Positions 1 to 8,545 of a DNA stretch of 64,000 nt are shown here, in pieces. A program made the position numbers and the translations under genes. The stretch is from Legionella sheltonii (GTDB taxonomy: Bacteria > Pseudomonadota > Gammaproteobacteria > Legionellales > Legionellaceae), in contig NZ_JAPHOQ010000001.1 of NCBI RefSeq assembly GCF_026191355.1, positions 377,001 through 441,000 on the forward strand, in the 5' to 3' direction. The notes beneath the pieces are model-generated. The model was not told the DNA's origin. It did no database searches and was given only the letters and a program-made list of their open reading frames with translations. Every line of letters begins with the position of its first letter. Within the stretch, counting starts at the first letter, position 1.

Positions 1-1
1 T

Positions 2-2401
2 GAGAAGTTGGATATGAAACAGGGCGCTGCACAAATACTATGTGCCTTTTTTTCTTTGTACAGGCACTATACTGATGGTCTCTCTGAAGAGCTGAGCAAG
101 CAATTACAAGTTCACAATCTCTGGGATGCTATTACTTATGGGGATTGGGTGGCCCCTTTACTGGTTGACATGAGTTATAGCACTGGTGATGCCAGAAAAA
201 GTAGTTTTGAAAAATTATCCGCCGTTCAAAGCTGGATGCCTGAGAATACGTCCTCATTTCAGCAATTATTTACCCTAAACGCCCAGGCCGGACTAAAAAG
301 AAAATGGATGAATAGTGAAGACAGAAGGAGCCTGATATCTGGGCTGGGGCAATTGACAGCCTGGATTTCTCCCGCATCGAAAGAAGAAATTGTGGAGAAC
401 CTGGCCTTTCTTTTGGCACATGATAATTATGAACTGGCATACCCAATCTCACAAACCATAAATAAATTTATGGAGGGTAGGATTTTCTATAAACCCATTG
501 ATTTTTGTATTAGTGCTTTACTCAATCACAGAGACTTCCTGCAAAAGCTCGGATCAAGAACAGGTGCATTTAATATACTTAATGATATTAATAGGTATAG
601 TGAGCTCGCTTCCCCCGATTGCCAATCGATGTTGATGGCATCTCTTAGCCAAGAATTTTTACAGGTATCTGATGTTGCACTAAGTGGCCTTCTTTGCAAG
701 TCGTTCAACCAATTACACGTACCCCTACCCCCAGACATACAAGACGATGTGCTTGCAAAAATAGTCCGCTTGTTACGTTATCATAAAGATCGCTCGCCCC
801 CGCGTAGTCATTTTAATGATTTTTGCGATACGTTCATCAAATTCGGCGACAATATGACTCGCACCTCACGGGAAAACCTATGCTATGACTTATTTAAGAG
901 TTTTATCCGTTATCATGGTTGGGAAACTATTTCAAAACCGGTTAACGAACATTTTTCTAAACTCATTGAAATGATGTCTCCAGAGAAACAAAAACAACTT
1001 ATTGAACATGCACGTTCTCAAATGATTGTTGAATCCGTACCCGATCTATTTGATACACGCAAGACTTTTTTAGAGTGGAATAGTCAGGCAATGATTAATT
1101 CGATAACCATTATCGCGGCCTTAATGGGTACTGTTACTGAGAAAATGGAAATGCATACCCGATTTTTTGATGATCTCATGGTTCTTGTGATGGATAAGGA
1201 GCAAGATTATGAGACTATCTCAACAGCAACAAAAACACTGAATCACTTGCATTGGCATTTATCTGATGAATACAAAATCAAAGCGATTCAAGATTTGTTT
1301 GATTTAATTAATCAAAAGGCAAAATATTATCACCGAAGCAAGAAGCCTTTTGCTTTAAAACTGATAGCGCATCTCTCCGCGGGCTTAGACGAGGCCACCT
1401 GTGAGGCTGTAAATGATGGATTGCTTGCTCTTATTCATAAAAAAGGAGCTCCCGGCCTGAAATGCGATGCTATTGCAGCACTTATAAAACTACAAGCGAT
1501 GCTCAACCCCCAAAAACGTACCGCTGTTGCTGAATCCCTAATTACTTACTTAAAAAATCCCCAAAAAAAGAAAATAGTCAAAGTAAGCATTATCAACTTC
1601 ATTAAGGAAGAGCAAAAAAGAAATCCGCTGCCTGTCTATGAAACGGTGGTTCCCATTCTTATTGACGTTATTCAATTAAAAACCAAACATCGTAATTTTC
1701 AAATTGCTGCCTGTCGGGCCTTGTGTCAATTTAGCACGACACAAAAATCCGAATTAAAGCGAAGTATTACCTCTGCTTTAATTGATACAATAAAGAACAC
1801 TACCGATACGGATCTTTGGCAAGCGCTCTACCAATCCATCGTTGCGCTACAGGATTGGCTAGCGCCCGAACAAAAAACTAAATTTATGTTTGATTTAATT
1901 GAAACCATACCAAACACTAAAAAAAATGACCAGGCTCAGCTTATTAAAGCACTTTTTACCTTAAGAGACTGGTTGCCTGCTGAACAGCAATTGCCAGTAC
2001 TCGAAGCGACATTAAATAATCTTCTAATTAATCTCGACTGTGTTGATAAAAACTATCGATTATTAGAAGAGTTAATGCCTATTCTCAACGAGTCTGAACG
2101 CACCAAGGTTATCCATCATTTGATAGAACATTTGGATCATGATAGTCCCTATATGGCTCGCTACCTGATTATGAAGTATGCTTCTAGCCTCAATGACAAT
2201 GATAAAATATCCCTTTTAGCACGACTGCGGAAACTTGGGGCACAGGGGGAAAGTTGGGAGACGAATAGGGCCAAGTCACTCTTCGTAATGATTTATAATA
2301 TTTACCATCAAGGTATAATAGAAAAGCTCTTGGATAACGTTGCTCAGCAGCACAATTTGCCGATGGAAATTACGCAGCATATCATGGGCTATGCACTCTA
2401 G
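2..2401 (+). CDS. Large HEAT-like helical repeat protein, 5' end missing
   Basis: The reading frame is open from the first bases of the window, so the true start probably lies upstream; about 800 residues are visible. The protein is almost entirely alpha-helical with no membrane segment or signal peptide. A loose signature recurs every 40-60 residues: a helix ending in L-x-x-W-(L/I/M) followed by a short proline-containing turn, for example QSWMPE, TAWISP, QDWLAPEQ and RDWLPAEQ. This is what HEAT/ARM-type solenoids look like. I do not recognise a catalytic domain. Large cytosolic solenoid proteins of this kind are common among Legionella orphan proteins and possible Dot/Icm substrates, but nothing in the sequence proves secretion. 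It ends just before a strong hairpin that may stop transcription. Confidence 0.7.
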   Translation, partial: EKLDMKQGAAQILCAFFSLYRHYTDGLSEELSKQLQVHNLWDAITYGDWVAPLLVDMSYSTGDARKSSFEKLSAVQSWMPENTSSFQQLFTLNAQAGLKRKWMNSEDRRSLISGLGQLTAWISPASKEEIVENLAFLLAHDNYELAYPISQTINKFMEGRIFYKPIDFCISALLNHRDFLQKLGSRTGAFNILNDINRYSELASPDCQSMLMASLSQEFLQVSDVALSGLLCKSFNQLHVPLPPDIQDDVLAKIVRLLRYHKDRSPPRSHFNDFCDTFIKFGDNMTRTSRENLCYDLFKSFIRYHGWETISKPVNEHFSKLIEMMSPEKQKQLIEHARSQMIVESVPDLFDTRKTFLEWNSQAMINSITIIAALMGTVTEKMEMHTRFFDDLMVLVMDKEQDYETISTATKTLNHLHWHLSDEYKIKAIQDLFDLINQKAKYYHRSKKPFALKLIAHLSAGLDEATCEAVNDGLLALIHKKGAPGLKCDAIAALIKLQAMLNPQKRTAVAESLITYLKNPQKKKIVKVSIINFIKEEQKRNPLPVYETVVPILIDVIQLKTKHRNFQIAACRALCQFSTTQKSELKRSITSALIDTIKNTTDTDLWQALYQSIVALQDWLAPEQKTKFMFDLIETIPNTKKNDQAQLIKALFTLRDWLPAEQQLPVLEATLNNLLINLDCVDKNYRLLEELMPILNESERTKVIHHLIEHLDHDSPYMARYLIMKYASSLNDNDKISLLARLRKLGAQGESWETNRAKSLFVMIYNIYHQGIIEKLLDNVAQQHNLPMEITQHIMGYAL

Positions 2402-2490
2402 CAGCAGCGTCCATATGTGTTTATCCAAGGCCCAAAGCGCATATTCAAAGCAGCTAATTTCAAAAAAGGTTCGGCAAGAGCAATCGGTCA

Positions 2491-2515
2491 CGTGCCGCGG
2501 CTTATCCGCGGCACG
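2491..2515. terminator. Perfect 10-bp GC-rich hairpin between convergent genes
   Basis: Arms CGTGCCGCGG and CCGCGGCACG pair perfectly around the 5-base loop CTTAT. It lies between the ends of two convergent genes. No T-tract follows on either strand, so it is not a textbook intrinsic terminator. It may still terminate or protect 3' ends, or be a small repeat element. Confidence 0.45.
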
Positions 2516-2584
2516 TTGCACCCTAGCTATTTTTGTCAACGAATTACCTAGCATATACAGGGATGGTGTTTCCCTGCGAATGTA

Positions 2585-2971
2585 TTAATCGAGATTAATA
2601 GTATAAGAGTAGCTACCCATGCCATCATATACTGTATCAATATAACGAATTCCGTTACAGGAAGCACTAACAGTTGGGTGATTCATTAATGGACCATCTT
2701 TAATATCAAGCACACACCAATTTTCTGAGTCATAAGCAACGGTAACATGGGCATAGCCACTGCGGCATTGGTATGAATCTAAAATTTCAAAGCTACGGGG
2801 GCCAATGATGTGGAGAAACACATCAGCATCGTTAAATCCGTTTACTACATAGATGCCTGGGTGAGAAGTATCGCTTAAACGAAAGTAATCTTTATAACCG
2901 CACCAAGATTTATCTGCATGAGCATTCATCATCATCAAGCTGGTTGTCGCTAATATCATCCATTTTTTCAT
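2585..2971 (-). CDS. Small secreted protein of unknown function
   Basis: A 128-residue product begins with a classical Sec signal peptide: Lys-Lys near the N terminus, a hydrophobic core and a probable AHA cleavage site around residue 19. The mature part of about 109 residues contains several cysteines (in SWCGY, YQCRSGY, NWCVLD and ASCNGI), so disulfides in the periplasm or outside the cell are likely. I do not recognise the family. It is monocistronic, with no close neighbour on its strand. Confidence 0.65.
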   Translation of the reverse strand: MKKWMILATTSLMMMNAHADKSWCGYKDYFRLSDTSHPGIYVVNGFNDADVFLHIIGPRSFEILDSYQCRSGYAHVTVAYDSENWCVLDIKDGPLMNHPTVSASCNGIRYIDTVYDGMGSYSYTINLD

Positions 2972-3042
2972 TTCAGAACACCTTTTATTGTTATTATTAT
3001 TAAAACCGATGGGATTATAGGGAAGTATTGATCATAAAACAA

Positions 3043-4578
3043 TCACTCTGCTGCAATGCCTGCAGACGAGCGGGCATAGGTTGGTTCAGCAAGCCAAATC
3101 AATGCAAGTAAAATCATAAAAATCCAAGCGGAGAGTCTGAAAATATCGTTCGTAGCGAGCATAAATGCTTGATTAATTATTTGGGTGTAAATGATACCAA
3201 AACTTTTTAGACCCGAGATTCCTAATGAGTGCAATTGATCTATTGCTTGTTGGACCAAAGGATTGTATGCGGTAATTTGTTCTACAAGATGGCTTTGATG
3301 GAGGGCTTCTCTGTGACTCCATAAAGTAACACTGATTGACGTTCCGAAGCTCCCTCCCAAAATTCGAAAAAAGTTGCCAACGCCTAAAGCACTGGCTAAC
3401 CGTTCAGGGGGTAAATCGGCCAAAATTAAGGCAATTAATGGGGTAAAGAAAAATGCAAGAGCAATTCCCTGTATAAATCGAGGAGTAATCAGTTGGATAA
3501 AACCCACTTCAGTATAAAAGGTAGATTGCCACAAGCAGGTAAGAACGAACACAATAAACCCTAAGCTGATAATAATGCGTAAATCAAATTTTCCCATATA
3601 GTTACCAACAATGGGGGTTAAAAAAAAGGGCAAAACGCCTACGGGTGCAACCGCAAGCCCCGCCCACGTGGGGGTATATCCCATTTGGGTCTGCAACCAT
3701 AATGGAAAAATAACTACAGTAGCGAAATAGACCATAAACCCCAAAGTCAAACCAATCGTGCCAATGGTAAAATTACGATGGGCAAATAAATACAAATCAA
3801 TAATGGGGTGTTCCTGGGTCAAAAGCCAAATAATCAAAAAACTCAAAGTAATCGTTGAGATAATCGCCAAAGTTAGAATAAATTCTGATTTGAACCAATC
3901 GAGATCATTGCCTTTATCTAATAAAACCTGTAAACAACCAATGCCTATCGATAATAGAAGCAAGCCAATATAATCAATAGGTAATTTAGTGATGGCGGTT
4001 TCTCTTCCGCTAAGAGTAATCATGGTGAAGATTACAGAAAAAATTCCAACTGGAACGTTAATATAAAAAATCCAGGGCCAAGTATAATTGTCAGTAATAA
4101 CACCACCCATGATAGGGCCAAATATTGGACCTACAACAGCAGTCATTGCCCATATTCCGGTTGCCAATCCTCTCTTTTCGGGAGGGTAATTGGCAAGGAG
4201 AATACTTTGTGATAAGGGAATCATAGGACCTGAAACAGCACCCTGAATAACACGGAAAAAAACCAGCATTTCCAGATTTATGGATAGGCCACAGAGCACT
4301 GAAGCGATGGTAAATAAGGTCGTAGAAAAAAGAAATAAACGCACCTCACCAAAACGCTTAGCAAGCCATCCGGTCAGAGGAAGCATAATGGCTTGACTTA
4401 CTGCAAAAGAGGTAATAACCCAAGTTCCATTATCAGGACTAACACCTAAATCCCCTGCAATAGTGGGGATTGCCACATTAGCAATAGAGACATCAAGGAC
4501 ATTCATAAAAATGGCCAGTGATAAAGAAATGGTCATTAGAGCCAATCTACTGCCAGTCAGTGGGGGACGCTCAGTCAT
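3043..4578 (-). CDS. emrB: EmrB/QacA-type MFS drug exporter (DHA2, 14 TM)
   Basis: This is the inner-membrane pump of a tripartite exporter and should use proton antiport to expel hydrophobic toxic compounds. At 511 residues it matches the 14-helix DHA2 family. Visible family marks are the first-helix motif LDVSIANVAIP around residues 28-38, the loop 2-3 motif A (GWLAKRFGEVR) and the motif C-like VVGPIFGPIMGG in helix 5. Its start codon overlaps the stop of the upstream adaptor gene (TAATG), so the two are translationally coupled. The order outer-membrane factor, adaptor, pump is a complete EmrAB-TolC-like set. The substrate cannot be read from the sequence. Confidence 0.92.
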   Translation of the reverse strand: MTERPPLTGSRLALMTISLSLAIFMNVLDVSIANVAIPTIAGDLGVSPDNGTWVITSFAVSQAIMLPLTGWLAKRFGEVRLFLFSTTLFTIASVLCGLSINLEMLVFFRVIQGAVSGPMIPLSQSILLANYPPEKRGLATGIWAMTAVVGPIFGPIMGGVITDNYTWPWIFYINVPVGIFSVIFTMITLSGRETAITKLPIDYIGLLLLSIGIGCLQVLLDKGNDLDWFKSEFILTLAIISTITLSFLIIWLLTQEHPIIDLYLFAHRNFTIGTIGLTLGFMVYFATVVIFPLWLQTQMGYTPTWAGLAVAPVGVLPFFLTPIVGNYMGKFDLRIIISLGFIVFVLTCLWQSTFYTEVGFIQLITPRFIQGIALAFFFTPLIALILADLPPERLASALGVGNFFRILGGSFGTSISVTLWSHREALHQSHLVEQITAYNPLVQQAIDQLHSLGISGLKSFGIIYTQIINQAFMLATNDIFRLSAWIFMILLALIWLAEPTYARSSAGIAAE

Positions 4579-5789
4579 TATGCTTTTTTCCTTGGCAAGG
4601 ACATATCTGGTGAGTTTGCATGTAGAATTTCATTAATAATCGACTCTACTTCCGCGAGCTGTTTTTTATAAACATTGGTTTGAAATTTAACTTTAGGCTC
4701 TGTTATTTGAGCCAAGCGAGTTCCTTTTAAATTATGAATATCAATGGTTACCCGCATGGATAGGCCGAGTTGTAATGGCGTTTTTTTCAATTCTTCCGGG
4801 TCCAAACTAATGCGCACAGGAAGTCTTTGTACGATTTTAATCCAGTTTCCTGTAGCATTTTGTGGAGGAAGTAAGGCAAAGGCTGAACCTGTTCCTGCAT
4901 TTAAGCCCACCACATGTCCATGATAAGTCATTCCGGGATAAGCATCAGCGTAGAGCGTAACGGGTTGGCCTACACGGATATCATTTAATTCAGTTTCTTT
5001 GTAATTTGCATCGACCCAAGTATCATCTAAGGGAACAATCGCTAACATGGCGGAGTTCATAGACACCTGTTGTCCGGGATGGACATTACGTTTCGCTACA
5101 TAACCCGTAGCAGGCGCAACAATAGTTGCTCTGCGAAAATTCAAGTAAGCCGTTTTCAAATTTGTTTTCGCCGTTTCAACTAATGGGTGAGTATAAAGAT
5201 GAGAATTTTCAACTAACGCAAGTGCTGCATCAAGTTGATGTATAGAAAGATCATAATTCGCCTGAGCTGCCTCTAAGGCTGTTTTATAATGTTGCATCTC
5301 TTCACGAGATACTGCTCGATTTCCAACCAACCCCTCCCGGCGTTTCAAATCCAGTTGTGCTTTAATCAGATTTGCTTTACCTGCAATCACATTTTGTTGC
5401 GCTTGTGCGGCATTTTCAAAATATTGACGGACTTGCCGTACAGTTTGTGCTAAATCTGCTTTGGCTCGTTGGAGCGCGACCACATAATCAGTGGGATCCA
5501 GTTGAATTATGGTCTGGCCTTCAGTCACCAGTTGCGTGTCATCCGTTTTAATTTTAACGACGGTGCCGGGGACTTGAGGCATAAGTTGAACCATATTCCC
5601 GTTCACATAGGCATTATCGGTGGATAGTTTAAATCGTCCCGAAATAAGCCAATAGAGAAACCATATTAGCGCTATAAGTAAAAAAATACTGCCAAGAATC
5701 AACATCGCAGTCTTGCGTTTGTGTAAAGTTTCAGCTGTTGGACCACCCTGTTCTTTAGATTGGGCTTCAGATTCTTTTTTTTCTGCCAT
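4578..5789 (-). CDS. emrA: EmrA-type HlyD-family membrane fusion protein
   Basis: This periplasmic adaptor should link the EmrB-like pump to an outer-membrane channel. It is 403 residues long. It has a charged cytoplasmic N-terminus, a single membrane anchor around residues 28-50, a biotinyl-lipoyl-like half motif (QVPGTVVKI), a long alpha-helical hairpin around residues 110-220, the second lipoyl half (ATIVAPATGYVAKRNVHPGQQV) and a beta-barrel domain. The order and length are typical of EmrA. It sits 3 bases after the outer-membrane factor gene and overlaps the pump gene by one base. Confidence 0.92.
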   Translation of the reverse strand: MAEKKESEAQSKEQGGPTAETLHKRKTAMLILGSIFLLIALIWFLYWLISGRFKLSTDNAYVNGNMVQLMPQVPGTVVKIKTDDTQLVTEGQTIIQLDPTDYVVALQRAKADLAQTVRQVRQYFENAAQAQQNVIAGKANLIKAQLDLKRREGLVGNRAVSREEMQHYKTALEAAQANYDLSIHQLDAALALVENSHLYTHPLVETAKTNLKTAYLNFRRATIVAPATGYVAKRNVHPGQQVSMNSAMLAIVPLDDTWVDANYKETELNDIRVGQPVTLYADAYPGMTYHGHVVGLNAGTGSAFALLPPQNATGNWIKIVQRLPVRISLDPEELKKTPLQLGLSMRVTIDIHNLKGTRLAQITEPKVKFQTNVYKKQLAEVESIINEILHANSPDMSLPRKKA

Positions 5790-5792
5790 AAT

Positions 5793-7199
5793 TTATAGCT
5801 CTCCACCTAAGGCTGCTAATAAGCCTACAAAAGCTTGCTTTTGACGCGTTTGCAAATTATATAAAATAGCTTTTTCTTGGATTAATAACTGTTTTAATTC
5901 AATAAGTTGGGTGTAATCAATAATTCCTTGAGTATAACGAGCTCGGAGTAATTTGTAATTCGATTCAGTATAATTTAATGCCTGGCTTTGCGCAGTAATT
6001 TGAGCATCCAGTGTTTTCAGGGCGGCTAATTGGTCACTTACTTGCTGTAATGAATTTAAAATGGTTTGATTGTATTGGTTCACTGCGAGCTCATATTGCG
6101 CATAATTTGCTCCTAGATTTGCTTTGCGGGCACCCGCATCAAAAATAGGTAACTCAAAGGCAGCACTCACATTATCATTTTGCAGCCATATATTGAATGC
6201 TTTAGTAAAATAGATACTTTGCAGGCTTAACAGACCTTTCAAGTTAATATTCGGGAAGAATGCTGTTTTAGCTACATTGACTTGATGTGCGGCAGCTTCA
6301 GTTAAGGCCCGAGCTGAGGCGATATCCGGTCTTTGGGCAAGTATGTTTGCAGGAATTACTGCAGGCAACAGGAGTTGTTTCTTATTGTAAACAAAAGCTG
6401 CTGTCTCAATTTGTGTATTCAAAGGGTTTTTTCCCATTAATACGGCTAATTGATGGCGTGACTGCAATTCAGCGCGTTTGTAATCTTCTATTGATAGTGT
6501 GGCTGCTTGAGCATTGGCTAATGCGGTTTTTACTGGAATATTGGATTCAATACCTTGCTGTTCGCGACCTACGATGATATCCGCAAGCTGTTTTAACAAG
6601 CGTGCATTTTCTTTGGCTAACCGTTGTTGGATTATATAATTTTGAATGTCGAAATAAGTTGTAGCAACGGCAGTACTCAAAATGAGCCGTGTTTCAGCAA
6701 GATCCATCTGTGCAGCAAAGGCTTCACTTACTTTACTCGCTAAGTTTTCTCTATTTTTACCCCAAAAATCCAGCTCATAATTAAATTTTAAGCCAATGTC
6801 TGCAATGTTCGCTTGATCGACTTTGATAAAATTGATTGGTGGAGGAACTTTGCCATGTATTGGAAAGTATGCCTTTTCCAGATAACCACTTGAGTCTATA
6901 AATGGCCAAAGTGATGAATAGGCAATTTTTGCAAGTTGTTGAGCTTGTAGAACTCGCGCTTCAGCGCTGCGCATATCAGGTGAATCAGCGAGGGCCACAG
7001 AAACGAGTTGTTTTAATTGTGGATCGATAAGCGGTTTAAGATAATGGGTTGATTTTATTTTTTTAGGAAGTCTGTAACTATGTTTTATTGCTAAGTCAGC
7101 TGCATGAAGTGGTTCTGTATTCGTATGGAGCTCACCAAAGAGGGAACAGCCCGTTAATGCGAGTGTGGTTAATGCACAAATTACAAAAAACGAGCGCAA
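5793..7199 (-). CDS. NodT/TolC-like outer-membrane efflux lipoprotein, TTG start
   Basis: This is the outer-membrane channel component of the EmrAB-like system, 468 residues. It has a lipoprotein signal peptide ending in the lipobox LTGC (Cys18) and two repeated coiled halves typical of the OEP family. The start is TTG: an in-frame TAA lies two codons upstream and AAGGGA is well placed as ribosome-binding site, so no longer ATG-started form is possible and later starts would lose the signal peptide. It is the first gene of the operon. It is more distant from the two other NodT-like proteins of this window, which resemble each other more. Confidence 0.9.
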   Translation of the reverse strand: MRSFFVICALTTLALTGCSLFGELHTNTEPLHAADLAIKHSYRLPKKIKSTHYLKPLIDPQLKQLVSVALADSPDMRSAEARVLQAQQLAKIAYSSLWPFIDSSGYLEKAYFPIHGKVPPPINFIKVDQANIADIGLKFNYELDFWGKNRENLASKVSEAFAAQMDLAETRLILSTAVATTYFDIQNYIIQQRLAKENARLLKQLADIIVGREQQGIESNIPVKTALANAQAATLSIEDYKRAELQSRHQLAVLMGKNPLNTQIETAAFVYNKKQLLLPAVIPANILAQRPDIASARALTEAAAHQVNVAKTAFFPNINLKGLLSLQSIYFTKAFNIWLQNDNVSAAFELPIFDAGARKANLGANYAQYELAVNQYNQTILNSLQQVSDQLAALKTLDAQITAQSQALNYTESNYKLLRARYTQGIIDYTQLIELKQLLIQEKAILYNLQTRQKQAFVGLLAALGGEL

Positions 7200-7368
7200 A
7201 ATTTATATCCCTTTTGGTTTAATGGAATTGAGTACTGTATCAATATTTTTTGAGAAAATACATTGATGAATTTATTTAAAAATTTTGGTATTTATTGTTA
7301 ATTTTATAAAAATATGGTCTAGAATAATTTACATAAAGAATAATTTTAAAATAAAAAAGGGGAATAAC

Positions 7369-7500
7369 ATGCTGAAAAAAATAATCATAGTTAGCATTTG
7401 TCTCTCCACACTTGGAATGTTAAGTTCCTGTGGAACTGTTCATGGTTTCGGACAAGACGTATCGCATGTGGGTAAAGACATTCAAAGAGCCTCACGGTAA
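7369..7500 (+). CDS. Entericidin-like small lipoprotein
   Basis: The 43-residue product has a lipoprotein signal peptide with lipobox MLSSC (Cys21) and a mature peptide of about 23 residues containing G-x-G-x-D-V and V-G-K-D-I. That is the pattern of the entericidin A/B family (mature CNTVxGxGxDI...G). Entericidins are small membrane lipoproteins linked to envelope stress and bacteriolysis. A longer open frame exists upstream, but AAGGGG lies 7 bases before this ATG and the signal peptide starts here. A strong terminator follows at once, so it is a single-gene transcript. Confidence 0.85.
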   Translation: MLKKIIIVSICLSTLGMLSSCGTVHGFGQDVSHVGKDIQRASR

Positions 7501-7511
7501 TCATTTTTCTC

Positions 7512-7546
7512 ACTCCCTATAGCTAATACTATAGGGAGTTTGTTTT
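7512..7546 (+). terminator. Rho-independent terminator after the entericidin-like gene
   Basis: Perfect 11-bp arms ACTCCCTATAG and CTATAGGGAGT are separated by 6 bases and followed by a T-rich tail (TTGTTTT). The hairpin begins 11 bases after the stop codon. Confidence 0.88.
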
Positions 7547-7759
7547 GTGCCTGTGGGCTGACTCTTCGTCGACCAGGATTTCTGTGATCACTTCCTAAGT
7601 AGAGGGTATTACTCTAATCGTAATCGATTGCTCGCCACGAGTTAAAAATGGCTTATGTCCTCCCAGATTATTTCGTAAAATTCTTTTGCTTCTCCGCCTA
7701 TAAATTGAAGCGCACTTATCCTACTGGAGTGGTATTTTGGTCATGATTGTCATTAAAAA

Positions 7760-8482
7760 TTACATTGTGATGCAAAAAGAAGTATCTGAAACTTCATGTT
7801 TGTGCGTTCTATTTTCGGTGTTAAATAATCCCCAGCGCACAGAAGTAGATTTCAACACGAATGGATTGGTTATCCCATCCCAAGGAGTATATTGCTCCAT
7901 GCTTTGAAAAAAACATAATTTAGGTGAAGATAAAAGAATTTTTTGATCGTATTTTTTACAAATTTTTAACAGCTCTCCTATTTTATTTTGAATTTCTTTA
8001 AAAACTTGCTCATCGTCAATTTCTTTGTATCCATAAGCTAAAGTAATATGAAATACTCCAGGAACTTTGTTTTCCAGACCTAATTCTTTCGCGATCTGTT
8101 GAATCACCTTTTTTTGTTCCTCAGGCATGGATAAAATGAGCTGTAACCCAGAAAAATAGTCTATAGATTCAACCGAAATTGTGGGGGTAAAATTCAATTC
8201 AGACAGTTTTTTATTGATTTTTTGAAAAAAGGGCAATTTTTTTGATATAAATGAAACCCAATCTTCCAGTGTTTCTTCTTTTGTATATAAATTACAGGTT
8301 GTCATATGATAACTTTGACGCGGCAAAGGAGAAAAATAGTCGCAAAGCACGGGGGTGTTTTTAAGAAAATGATGAATCTCGTGCCATAGATGATGGTTTG
8401 TTTGGCCTACATCAGCCATAACAGTAACCCCGGGAAATTCCAGATAATTTCCTTGATCATCGATTTTATTCAGGATAGGCAT
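7760..8482 (-). CDS. 2H-phosphoesterase-superfamily protein (DUF1868-like)
   Basis: The 240-residue soluble protein carries two H-x-T motifs, HMT at 59-61 and HIT at 145-147, about 86 residues apart and each at the end of a predicted beta strand. This is the signature of the 2H phosphoesterases (cyclic phosphodiesterases and RNA ligase-like enzymes), and the N-terminal pattern fits DUF1868. Such enzymes act on 2',3'-cyclic phosphates or similar nucleotide bonds; the substrate here is unknown. It is monocistronic. The roughly 260 bases between it and the entericidin terminator hold no gene that I can support. Confidence 0.75.
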   Translation of the reverse strand: MPILNKIDDQGNYLEFPGVTVMADVGQTNHHLWHEIHHFLKNTPVLCDYFSPLPRQSYHMTTCNLYTKEETLEDWVSFISKKLPFFQKINKKLSELNFTPTISVESIDYFSGLQLILSMPEEQKKVIQQIAKELGLENKVPGVFHITLAYGYKEIDDEQVFKEIQNKIGELLKICKKYDQKILLSSPKLCFFQSMEQYTPWDGITNPFVLKSTSVRWGLFNTENRTHKHEVSDTSFCITM

Positions 8483-8545
8483 AAATAATAGGTATCATCA
8501 TGTGGGTCGGTTAATATTTTAACTATCTTGCTAATGGAAAACAAC

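Noticed and set aside
2276..2588. Two short open frames near the end of the HEAT-like gene.
   Set aside because: They overlap the hairpin and the end of the solenoid gene, and neither resembles a known protein.
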